Shown: positions 1 to 5,943 of the stretch, in pieces
Layout: each line of letters starts with the position of its first letter
Position numbering within the stretch: position 1 is the first letter of the stretch
Assembly: GCA_017547345.1 (NCBI GenBank)
Contig: JAFYPY010000107.1
Coordinates: forward strand, 1 to 7,571
Length of the DNA: 7,571 nucleotides
Origin: Bacillota bacterium
Lineage (GTDB): Bacteria; Bacillota_A; Clostridia; Peptostreptococcales; Anaerovoracaceae
Direction: 5' to 3'
Made by a program: the position numbers and the translations under genes
Notes under the pieces: generated by a model
What the model saw: the letters and a program-made list of their open reading frames with translations, nothing else
What the model was told of the DNA's origin: nothing
Database searches by the model: none

Positions 1-1
1 A

Positions 2-1231
2 ACATGTTTCAAAGCAAAGGAAGAACCAGTAGGTGAAGACTGGGTTAGACTTCCTGATTTTGAAGAGATAAAATCGAATAAAAGAGCATATGCTGAAAGC
101 TTTGCTATTCAATATAAAAATAATGATGCTATTTCTGCTAAGGGTTTAGTAGAAAAGTACACAGATACAGTTTGGGTTTGCCAAAACTCACCTCAGATGC
201 CACTTGAGCAAGATGAGCTTGATGCTGTATATGAGCTTCCCTTTGAGAATGAGGCACATCCTATTTATAAGGAAATGGGAGGAATCCCGGCATTTACAGA
301 GATTAAGTTTAGTATTGTAAGTTCTAGGGGATGCTTCGGTGGCTGTAGTTTCTGCGCATTGACTTACCATCAAGGAAGACAAGTTAGAGCAAGAAGCAAG
401 GAATCTATTGTGAACGAAGCCAAAGGTCTTACAGAGATGAAAGACTTCAAGGGTTATATTCACGATGTTGGTGGTCCGACAGCAAACTTTAGAGGTCCCG
501 CTTGCGAAAAGCAGACAAAACTAGGCGTTTGTACAGACAAGGATTGCCTATATCCGAATGTTTGCCCAGCTATTAAGGCAAATCACAGCGAATACCTGGA
601 TGTACTTGAGGCAGTTCGTAATTTGGACAAGGTTAAAAAAGTGTTTATCCGTTCTGGAATTAGATATGATTATCTTCTTGCAGATCCGGAACACAATAAA
701 TTTATAGAAGAATTATGCAAGCATTATGTGAGTGGTACGCTAAAGGTTGCGCCAGAACACATTGCACCTGGAGTGCTAAAATGCATGCACAAGTCTTCAA
801 AAGAAGTTTTCTTGAAGTTTACTGAGAAGTATAAGAAGACTAACGAAAGACTAGGAAAGAAGCAGTATTTGATTCCTTATTTAATTTCCAGTCACCCTGG
901 AAGCTCTATGAAGGAAGCCGTCGAGCTTGCACTATTCCTAAAAGATTATGGCTTTGTTCCTGACCAGGTTCAGGATTTTTATCCAACTCCAGGAACTCTT
1001 GCTACTTGTATGTACTACACAGAACTGGATCCATTGTCGATGAAGCCGGTTTATGTTGCAAAGAATATGGAAGAAAAAAAGATGCAGAGGGCATTAATTC
1101 ATTTCCACAAGCCTGAAAATAGAAAGCTTGCCGAGAAAGCTCTTCTAGCTGCAGGTAGAAAAGATTTAATTCCTGTATTCTTTTCTCAAAAAAGACAAAC
1201 AAACAAAGGAAACTACAAAAAGAGACGATAG
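2..1231 (+). CDS. ygiQ: YgiQ family radical SAM protein (UPF0313), C-terminal 409 residues, 5'-truncated by the window
   Basis: The frame is open from base 2 to the TAG at 1229-1231, so the gene begins upstream; the first in-window ATG (197) is internal. The radical SAM signature RGCFGGCSFCALTYHQGR carries its CxxxCxxC cysteines at codons 332, 344 and 353, expected to bind the 4Fe-4S cluster that cleaves S-adenosylmethionine. The flanking text (QNSPQMPL, YELPFENEAHP, GGPTANFRGPAC) is characteristic of YgiQ. Four more cysteines at codons 503, 530, 545 and 563 form the family's second Cys-rich patch and might hold another metal site (inference). The C-terminus is a short Lys/Arg-rich tail. Family members run to roughly 600-700 residues, so about 200 or more are missing here. 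The substrate and reaction of YgiQ proteins are not established. The next gene starts 9 nt downstream, suggesting an operon. Family assignment is firm; cellular role is unknown. Confidence 0.95.
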   Translation, partial: TCFKAKEEPVGEDWVRLPDFEEIKSNKRAYAESFAIQYKNNDAISAKGLVEKYTDTVWVCQNSPQMPLEQDELDAVYELPFENEAHPIYKEMGGIPAFTEIKFSIVSSRGCFGGCSFCALTYHQGRQVRARSKESIVNEAKGLTEMKDFKGYIHDVGGPTANFRGPACEKQTKLGVCTDKDCLYPNVCPAIKANHSEYLDVLEAVRNLDKVKKVFIRSGIRYDYLLADPEHNKFIEELCKHYVSGTLKVAPEHIAPGVLKCMHKSSKEVFLKFTEKYKKTNERLGKKQYLIPYLISSHPGSSMKEAVELALFLKDYGFVPDQVQDFYPTPGTLATCMYYTELDPLSMKPVYVAKNMEEKKMQRALIHFHKPENRKLAEKALLAAGRKDLIPVFFSQKRQTNKGNYKKRR

Positions 1232-1240
1232 GTGTAATAG

Positions 1241-2593
1241 ATGAATTTAGTTAGCAAATTCAGCGAGATTTATGAAGATTGCATAGATTATTACAAAACA
1301 ATAGAGGCAGAAGGTTTCAATGTTTCTGAAGAAATCAACTGTATGGACGATGGCTGGAACAATATTTTGGCACATGGTGACAATCTGCAGTTTATGAAAC
1401 ATTTACTAGAAGAAAAAGATATGAGGGGCAAGTTAAAGCTTATATATATTGACCCTCCGTTTTTTAGTAAAGCTAGTTACGATGCGGTTATTCATTTGAA
1501 GGCAGACAAGGATGCGAAGACAAGTCCAATTAAATATTTTGCCTACGATGACACATGGCAACATGATATGTCGGAATACTTAAAGATGATTTGCAGAAGA
1601 TTATATCTCATGAAGGAACTCTTGGCAGATGATGGAACTATTTGGGTTCATCTAGATTGGCATGTTGTTCACTATGCTAAGATTTTTATGGATGCTATCT
1701 TTGGAGAAGAAAATTTCATAAACGAAATCATATGGCATTATAAATCCGGTGGTTCAGGAAAGCGTCATTTTGCGAGAAAACATGATACCATCTTGGTTTA
1801 CAGCAAGACAAAAAAATACTACTTTGCACCAGCTAAGGAAAAATCCTATAACAGAGGATTTAAGCCTTATCGTTTCAAGGGTGTAAAGGAATACAAAGAC
1901 GAACTTGGTTGGTACACAATGGTTACCATGAAAGACGTATGGAATGTAGATATGGTAGGTAGGACTTCTTCCGAAAGAACAGGCTACGCAACGCAAAAGC
2001 CAGAAGCTCTTTTGGAAAGAATTATTGAGGGTGCAACACAAGAAGGGGATTTGTGCGCAGACTTTTTCTCCGGCTCTGGAACCTTGGCCGCTGCCTGCGA
2101 GAAACTAGGGCGAAAATGGATTTGCTGTGACGGAAGTTCTCTTGCTGTATCAAGTACAATTAAGAGACTATATCCAAAGAACGCCTCAATAAAAGTAATT
2201 GAGCAAAATAATCAGACTTTTGACACTGTTGGCGGTAAAGTGGATATTGCTGTTCATAGGGAAGATATTGCAGGATCTGACAAAGAAGTGTTGAAGATTT
2301 CTTTGAAAAATTATGATATTAATATTCTCCCGCAAAAATTAGACAGCAAGGCGCTAGAGACAATAAAGGCGGCTCAAGAGAGTGATTCATTGCAGTTTAT
2401 AGAATATTGGAGTGTAGATTTCGAGTATAACGGGAAAATATATAGACCGGGGATGGTTTTCTCAAAGGAAAAAGGAAATTTGCAGAGTTTTTGTGAAAAA
2501 CTCGTTCCAGTTGGCAGCGACAAAAATATTTGCATAAAAACCGTAGATGTTTTTGGCAATTATACATATACAACAATTCGAGGTAGTAAATAA
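1241..2593 (+). CDS. Site-specific DNA methyltransferase, beta class (type III Mod-like), probably N6-adenine, apparently without a restriction partner
   Basis: The 450-residue protein places the catalytic motif IV first (IYIDPPF, DPPF at residues 71-74) and the SAM-binding motif I late (DFFSGSGT, 274-281), preceded by TQKPEALLER (251-260). This permuted order defines beta-class amino-methyltransferases such as type III Mod subunits. Asp in DPPF favours N6-adenine over N4-cytosine, which usually has SPP. Residues 100-200 (DDTWQHDMSEYLKMICRRLYLMKELL, IWVHLDWH, ENFINEIIW) are also typical of Mod proteins. The C-terminal 120 residues contain an EYWSVDFEYNGK stretch like the ends of other Mod-type enzymes; the region between 178 and 245 probably carries target recognition, but no site can be predicted. 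An AGGTG at 1230-1234 sits 6 nt before the ATG. No res or other nuclease gene is in the window, though one could lie upstream. The stop overlaps the next start by one base (TAATG). Confidence 0.93.
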   Translation: MNLVSKFSEIYEDCIDYYKTIEAEGFNVSEEINCMDDGWNNILAHGDNLQFMKHLLEEKDMRGKLKLIYIDPPFFSKASYDAVIHLKADKDAKTSPIKYFAYDDTWQHDMSEYLKMICRRLYLMKELLADDGTIWVHLDWHVVHYAKIFMDAIFGEENFINEIIWHYKSGGSGKRHFARKHDTILVYSKTKKYYFAPAKEKSYNRGFKPYRFKGVKEYKDELGWYTMVTMKDVWNVDMVGRTSSERTGYATQKPEALLERIIEGATQEGDLCADFFSGSGTLAAACEKLGRKWICCDGSSLAVSSTIKRLYPKNASIKVIEQNNQTFDTVGGKVDIAVHREDIAGSDKEVLKISLKNYDINILPQKLDSKALETIKAAQESDSLQFIEYWSVDFEYNGKIYRPGMVFSKEKGNLQSFCEKLVPVGSDKNICIKTVDVFGNYTYTTIRGSK

Positions 2594-3945
2594 TGGTTTT
2601 TAGTAGCATTGATTTTATTTTCATATTTTTGCCACTGTTTTTGGCGTGCTACTATTTTGTAGGTAAAAAGGCGAAGAACATATGCTTGCTATTGTTTAGC
2701 ATAGCTTTTTATTGCTATAGCGCGTTAGATGAGCCTTTTCATATTTTATTGTTATTCCTATCCGTAAGCCTTAATTATATATTTGCATTATTGATAGAAA
2801 GATACAAAAAGCAAAAAAATATTTTTCTGTTAATAGGGATTTTGTATAATTTTGGATGCTTGTTCATATATAAATATGCAGGCTTTTTCGGAATGGATAT
2901 CAATTTGATATTACCCCTTGGAATTAGTTTCTATACATTCCAAGCTGTAGCCTACTTAGTAGATGTGTACAGAGGTGATGTTCCTGCAGAAGTAAGTTAT
3001 ATAAATATGGCAACATATATTGTAATGTTTCCAAAACTTACTTCAGGACCTATTGCTGATTTTCGTCAGCTTAACGGGGATATTAAAAATAGAAAAGAAA
3101 CAATTGGAAAGTTCATAGATGGGTCAAAATACTTTATTTTAGGGCTTGGCCTAAAAGTTCTGCTTGCAAATAGAATAGGTGGACTTTGGTCAGATGTTTT
3201 GACAGTAGGAGTAGGGTGTATTTCAGCTCCACTTGCTTGGATGGGTGCTTTTGCTTATAGTTTACAGCTATATTTCGATTTCTATGGTTATTCACTAATG
3301 GCTATAGGAATAGGCAGAATGATTGGCTTTGAGCTTCCACACAACTTCAATACGCCGTATATTTCTGTTACAATGAGTGAGTTTTGGCGTAGATGGCATA
3401 TTACGCTTGGAAGATGGTTCAGAGCATATTTATATATTCCTCTTGGCGGCAACAGAAAAGGAAGGCTTAGAACGTATTTTAATTTATTAGTTGTGTGGCT
3501 ATTCACAGGGCTTTGGCATGGTGCGGCTTGGAATTTTGTATTTTGGGGATTATTCCTGTTTGTATTGATAGCGTTAGAAAAAGGTATTTACGGAAAATTC
3601 CTAGAAAAGCACAGATGGATTGGACATATATATATGTTCTTTATGATTCCGATTTCTTGGCTCATGTTTGCTTCCACAGATTTGTCATTTATGGTGGAAT
3701 ATATGCAACGCCTTGTCGGCATTTCCGGTGATATGCTTATAGAAAACGACTATATGGGATATATCAAAGATTATGGCGTGTTGTTTGCTACAAGTTTTGT
3801 GTTGAGTTTGATTCCAATACACAATACTTTTGACAGGATTAAGAGGAAATTTCCTGTGTATGTTCTACTGATTATAGCTTTCGTGTATTCAGTGTACTAT
3901 ATATATATGGGGCTTAATGATCCGTTTATGTATTTCAAATTTTAA
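2593..3945 (+). CDS. MBOAT family membrane-bound O-acyltransferase (AlgI/PatA-like)
   Basis: This 450-residue, strongly hydrophobic protein has about ten membrane segments, beginning with FIFIFLPLFLACYYF at residues 8-22. Family hallmarks are FYTFQAVAYLVDVYRGD (113-129), FPKLTSGPI (146-154), FWRRWHITLGRWF (264-276), YIPLGGNRKG (281-290) and GLWHGAAWNF (306-315). His309 in the last motif is the conserved catalytic histidine of MBOATs. The C-terminus FMYFKF resembles the usual PF-Y-F-F ending, so the gene looks complete. Relatives pass acyl groups, often acetyl, from a cytosolic donor across the membrane for attachment to an exopolysaccharide, peptidoglycan or teichoic acid. The acceptor cannot be read from sequence. 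The ATG overlaps the methyltransferase stop by one base, implying translational coupling, and an SGNH partner follows after 14 nt. AlgI/PatA type fits better than DltB because no dltA, dltC or dltD is adjacent. Confidence 0.95.
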   Translation: MVFSSIDFIFIFLPLFLACYYFVGKKAKNICLLLFSIAFYCYSALDEPFHILLLFLSVSLNYIFALLIERYKKQKNIFLLIGILYNFGCLFIYKYAGFFGMDINLILPLGISFYTFQAVAYLVDVYRGDVPAEVSYINMATYIVMFPKLTSGPIADFRQLNGDIKNRKETIGKFIDGSKYFILGLGLKVLLANRIGGLWSDVLTVGVGCISAPLAWMGAFAYSLQLYFDFYGYSLMAIGIGRMIGFELPHNFNTPYISVTMSEFWRRWHITLGRWFRAYLYIPLGGNRKGRLRTYFNLLVVWLFTGLWHGAAWNFVFWGLFLFVLIALEKGIYGKFLEKHRWIGHIYMFFMIPISWLMFASTDLSFMVEYMQRLVGISGDMLIENDYMGYIKDYGVLFATSFVLSLIPIHNTFDRIKRKFPVYVLLIIAFVYSVYYIYMGLNDPFMYFKF

Positions 3946-3959
3946 TTGTATAGGGTATT

Positions 3960-4844
3960 ATGATGAAAAATAAATTTTATAGAGGAATAGTAGTTATTTT
4001 AGTAGCTGCAATTTTTGTATCCACCGGCATTGTTTTGAAGATGATGTCTAATATGGAGCCTAGCAAGGAAACAGCTACGGACGAAGAAATTGAAGAATTA
4101 TTAAAGGAAGAGGAACCACCTGTTGTTGAGTACCTTGAGTTTACTAATGCACCGGAAGGTTATTTTAACGACGCTTTATTTATAGGTGATTCTAGAACTG
4201 TAGGCCTAAAAATGTATGCTCCTATAGAAGGTGCTACATATTTTGCATCAGTAGGTCTTGATGTTTATGAGATAGAAGAAGCTGTCGTAGAGGTTGATAA
4301 TGTAGGCTCTGTTACTTTAACGGAATTATTGAAGGGAAATAAATACGGTAAGGTATATATAATGTTAGGTATCAATGAACTAGGTTTTGATTATGATACT
4401 AATCTTGTTAAGTACAAGAAGCTAATGGATACCATTAGAAAGTATCAGCCGGATGCGATTATTTTTGTCGAGGCAAACCTAAGAGTTGGTTATGGCAAGT
4501 CTAGCACTGATTCCATCATAAATAATGCTAATATAGATAGATTTAATGAAGCAATTTCTAAGTTTGCTAATAATGTGGACTCAGTGTATATTGATGTAAA
4601 TCCGTTATTTGATGATGGATATGGCAATTTGAATTCTGAATATACAAGTGATGATGTACATCTATACGCAAATCACTATGCAGATTGGGTTAATTGGTTT
4701 GGGACAGTCGCTGTAATGACTGACGAAATGGAAGCCGCATTGGAGGCTGCAAAAGAAGAGGCTGCAAAGGAAACTGCCAAGGAAGATGCTTCCAAATCTG
4801 AGGAAAACAAAGAAAACACTGACAATGACGATAAGGCGGAGTAA
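3960..4844 (+). CDS. Membrane-anchored SGNH/GDSL hydrolase-like protein, probable partner of the MBOAT O-acyltransferase
   Basis: The 294-residue protein has an N-terminal membrane anchor (hydrophobic residues about 9-27 after a short basic start), with no clear signal peptidase site, then an acidic linker (about 33-57) and an extracellular SGNH domain. Block I is LFIGDSRTVGL with nucleophile Ser78; block II Gly is likely G99; block III is MLGINEL with Asn139; block V is SDDVHL, giving the Asp231-x-x-His234 pair. All four SGNH residues are therefore present and the domain is probably active as an O-acetyltransferase or esterase. Residues 257-294 form a charged Ala/Glu/Lys tail. Two adjacent ATGs exist: AGGG at 3952-3955 is 4 nt from 3960 and 7 nt from 3963, so initiation at 3963 is equally plausible. 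The gene follows the MBOAT gene by 14 nt, the classic pairing for acylation of surface polymers. Whether it transfers or removes acetyl groups cannot be decided from sequence. Confidence 0.88.
   Translation: MMKNKFYRGIVVILVAAIFVSTGIVLKMMSNMEPSKETATDEEIEELLKEEEPPVVEYLEFTNAPEGYFNDALFIGDSRTVGLKMYAPIEGATYFASVGLDVYEIEEAVVEVDNVGSVTLTELLKGNKYGKVYIMLGINELGFDYDTNLVKYKKLMDTIRKYQPDAIIFVEANLRVGYGKSSTDSIINNANIDRFNEAISKFANNVDSVYIDVNPLFDDGYGNLNSEYTSDDVHLYANHYADWVNWFGTVAVMTDEMEAALEAAKEEAAKETAKEDASKSEENKENTDNDDKAE
4747..4841 (+). repeat. Imperfect Ala/Glu/Lys repeat coding for the SGNH protein tail
   Basis: The DNA repeats GCTGCAAAAGAAG-like units that encode EAAKEEAAKETAKEDASK and then a Glu/Asn/Asp-rich end. 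The composition predicts a charged, extended or helical tail with no catalytic content. It could be a spacer or a wall- or polymer-interaction segment; this is inference. The units are imperfect at DNA level, so it is not a simple tandem repeat of the phase-variable type. Confidence 0.5.
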
Positions 4845-4859
4845 AAACTCTGCCTTTTT
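4833..4859 (+). terminator. Rho-independent terminator of the ygiQ-methyltransferase-MBOAT-SGNH run
   Basis: AAGGCGGAGT (4833-4842) pairs with ACTCTGCCTT (4847-4856) through ten base pairs including one G-U, closing an AAAA loop, and a run of five T ends at 4859. The last codons and the stop of the SGNH gene (TAA 4842-4844) form part of the left arm and loop. The minus-strand gene stops at 4858-4860, so the hairpin lies between two convergent genes. In the minus direction the stem is followed by ATCG rather than a T tract, so it should be much weaker that way. Confidence 0.88.
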
Positions 4860-5088
4860 AATTTGACCTAAAGATTATCATATCTTTACCGATAATAACT
4901 ATTGAATTCCAGGGCAGATAAATATTATCTTTGAACTTAGTTGACATACCACCAAGCTGTGGTATGACCAGAGATTTTATACTGCCTGTAGTTTCATCAA
5001 AAATCATTTCTGCATCCCATAATTTTCCGTGCATTGTCCCATGTACTAAATCCACAATCTCTTTATCTCCAATTTCGCTCAAAAGCAT
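4858..5088 (-). CDS. YlmC/YmxH family PRC-barrel protein (sporulation-associated family)
   Basis: The 76-residue product begins MLLSEIGDKEIVDLVHG, continues with KLWDAEMIFDETTGSIKSLVIP (residues 22-43) and ends with LPWNSIVIIGKDMIIF (58-73). These three blocks match the small PRC-barrel proteins of the YlmC/YmxH family: an opening LSE--GKEI strand, an acidic D-ETG-I turn and a closing PW--I--IG-D-I strand. Family members are about 80-90 residues, so it is complete. PRC barrels are protein-interaction folds; the biochemical role of this family is not known, though it is widespread in spore-forming Bacillota. I chose the ATG at 5088 over the one at 5094 because AAAGGAG (5104-5098) stands 9 nt before 5088 but only 3 nt before 5094, and the family usually begins M-LSE. 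It converges with the SGNH gene and diverges from the ClpP-like gene. It probably acts in the cytosol, as no signal or membrane segment is seen. Confidence 0.9.
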   Translation of the reverse strand: MLLSEIGDKEIVDLVHGTMHGKLWDAEMIFDETTGSIKSLVIPQLGGMSTKFKDNIYLPWNSIVIIGKDMIIFRSN

Positions 5089-5097
5089 AATCATATT

Positions 5098-5104
5098 CTC
5101 CTTT
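5098..5104 (-). promoter_or_regulatory. Ribosome binding site deciding the YlmC/YmxH-family start
   Basis: On the minus strand this reads AAAGGAG, a near-perfect Shine-Dalgarno sequence. Its distance of 9 nt to the ATG at 5088 against 3 nt to the ATG at 5094 favours the shorter, 76-residue protein. Confidence 0.75.
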
Positions 5105-5108
5105 GCTA

Positions 5109-5137
5109 ATAATAAGTGTAATAAAGTTTACTTTGAA
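5109..5137 (-). promoter_or_regulatory. Possible sigma-A-type promoter for the YlmC/YmxH-family gene
   Basis: On the minus strand TTCAAA (5137-5132, 4 of 6 to TTGACA) is separated by 17 nt from TATTAT (5114-5109, 5 of 6 to TATAAT). The spacing is ideal, but the predicted transcript start near 5102 would fall inside the ribosome binding site, which counts against it. In such AT-rich DNA this quality of match also arises by chance. No comparably good plus-strand promoter for the divergent gene was found in the 61-bp gap. Confidence 0.22.
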
Positions 5138-5143
5138 AGGAAG
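5136..5143 (+). promoter_or_regulatory. Ribosome binding site deciding the tepA start
   Basis: AAAGGAAG ends 6 nt before the ATG at 5150 (8 nt from the AAAGGA core). This supports starting the ClpP-like protein at 5150 instead of at 4931, where the longer reading frame would run antisense through the YlmC/YmxH-family gene. Confidence 0.75.
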
Positions 5144-5149
5144 AGTATT

Positions 5150-5848
5150 ATGAATAAATGCGAAGAAATCGATGAAAAAGAAATAGATAAATCAGAAGAA
5201 AATAGTTCTAGTGATTTAATTAAAGAACTAGGGATATTAGCAAGTGGAAATAGTTTCAAGAGTGATATTCAATACATCAACATAATCGGAAGCATTGAAG
5301 GGCATACTGTTTTACCACAAGATAATAAGACTACTAAATATGAGCATCTTATCCCAGAGTTGATTGCGGTAGAAGAAAACCCTGAAATAAAAGGATTACT
5401 ACTAGTTCTTAATACTGTTGGTGGAGATGTTGAGGCAGGATTAGCTCTCTCAGAGCTTGTGTCCGGTATTTCTAAGCCTACAGTATCGCTAGTTATAGGC
5501 GGAGGCCATAGCATTGGAATACCTTTAGCTGTATCTGCTGATTATTCTTTTATAGCCAAGTCAGCAACAATGACATTGCACCCAATTAGGACTAGCGGCA
5601 CTATAATTACTGCAGAGTCTACATTCGAATATATGAAAAAGACTCAAGAAAGGGTAGTAGATTTTATAGTAAATCACTCGAAGGCGAAAAGAGAAGATGT
5701 CAATCAGAAAATGAACTGTACCGATAATATGTCAAATGACGTTGGAACACTTTTGTTTGGAGAAGAAGCAGTCAATATGGGGATAATAGATCAAGTAGGG
5801 TCATTATCAGAAGCTCTAAAAAAATTGAGAAGTATGATTGAATCCTAA
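5150..5848 (+). CDS. tepA: ClpP-like serine protease of the TepA (YmfB) family
   Basis: The 232-residue protein has a charged N-terminal tail (about 1-22) and a ClpP/crotonase-type fold. LNTVGGDVEAG (88-98) matches the ClpP oxyanion-hole loop; GGGHSIGIPLA (117-127) holds nucleophile Ser121; ATMTLHPI (139-146) holds His144; SNDVGT (195-200) probably supplies Asp197. The triad spacing resembles ClpP, so the enzyme is predicted active. The motif wording fits TepA rather than housekeeping ClpP, which has GxAASMG and HQP. From memory, Bacillus TepA has been tied to protein secretion and to breakdown of small acid-soluble spore proteins at spore outgrowth; the role here is inferred by family. No Clp ATPase gene is nearby and no signal peptide is seen, so it is probably cytosolic. 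The start at 5150 is set by AAAGGAAG; the longer frame back to 4931 is antisense to the YlmC/YmxH-family gene. The two genes diverge from a shared 61-bp gap. Confidence 0.88.
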   Translation: MNKCEEIDEKEIDKSEENSSSDLIKELGILASGNSFKSDIQYINIIGSIEGHTVLPQDNKTTKYEHLIPELIAVEENPEIKGLLLVLNTVGGDVEAGLALSELVSGISKPTVSLVIGGGHSIGIPLAVSADYSFIAKSATMTLHPIRTSGTIITAESTFEYMKKTQERVVDFIVNHSKAKREDVNQKMNCTDNMSNDVGTLLFGEEAVNMGIIDQVGSLSEALKKLRSMIES

Positions 5849-5857
5849 AGAGCATGC

Positions 5858-5864
5858 TGTCGAA
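5858..5864 (+). promoter_or_regulatory. Candidate Spo0A box in the tadZ leader
   Basis: TGTCGAA matches the core Spo0A-box consensus exactly. It lies in the 95-nt gap between tepA and tadZ, about 80 nt before the chosen tadZ start. A weak TATAGA (5905-5910) about 40 nt downstream could be a -10 element, with only a poor -35 (TCTGCA, 5882-5887). About one such heptamer is expected by chance in a window of this size, so the call rests on its position. Confidence 0.3.
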
Positions 5865-5927
5865 AAAACACATACGAATGGTCTGCAAAAAAAGCGAGAA
5901 AAGTTATAGAATGAAGGCGACAGAGGG

Positions 5928-5937
5928 AAAGGAAAGG
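5928..5937 (+). promoter_or_regulatory. Ribosome binding site deciding the tadZ start
   Basis: AAAGGAAAGG ends 6 nt before the ATG at 5944. The upstream in-frame ATGs at 5854 and 5911 lack an equally good site and would add a basic, non-conserved extension, so 5944 is preferred. Confidence 0.7.
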
Positions 5938-5943
5938 TCAGCT

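Noticed and set aside
188..463. Minus-strand open frame within ygiQ
   Set aside because: It lies opposite the radical SAM Cys motif of a clear gene and encodes nothing recognisable.
1754..2041. Minus-strand open frame within the methyltransferase gene
   Set aside because: It is fully antisense to a gene with intact catalytic motifs, and its translation has no recognisable family features.
3624..3637. AT-rich palindrome ACATATATATATGT
   Set aside because: It is a TA-repeat palindrome within the MBOAT coding sequence with no supporting context; such palindromes are common in AT-rich DNA.
3495..3731. Plus-strand 78-residue frame inside the MBOAT gene
   Set aside because: It is out of frame with the conserved MBOAT active-site region and shows no independent features.
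5085..5130. Sigma-G or sigma-F promoter in the divergent region
   Set aside because: GCATA at 5085-5089 resembles a -35 element but the downstream sequence matches CATnnTA poorly, and minus-strand candidates have wrong spacing.
4931..5149. A 73-residue N-terminal extension of the ClpP-like protein beginning at 4931
   Set aside because: It is antisense to the well-supported YlmC/YmxH-family gene, has no family resemblance, and a good ribosome site places the true start at 5150.
5854..5943. A 30-residue N-terminal extension of TadZ beginning at 5854
   Set aside because: The extension is basic and not TadZ-like, lacks a good ribosome site, and AAAGGAAAGG precedes the ATG at 5944.
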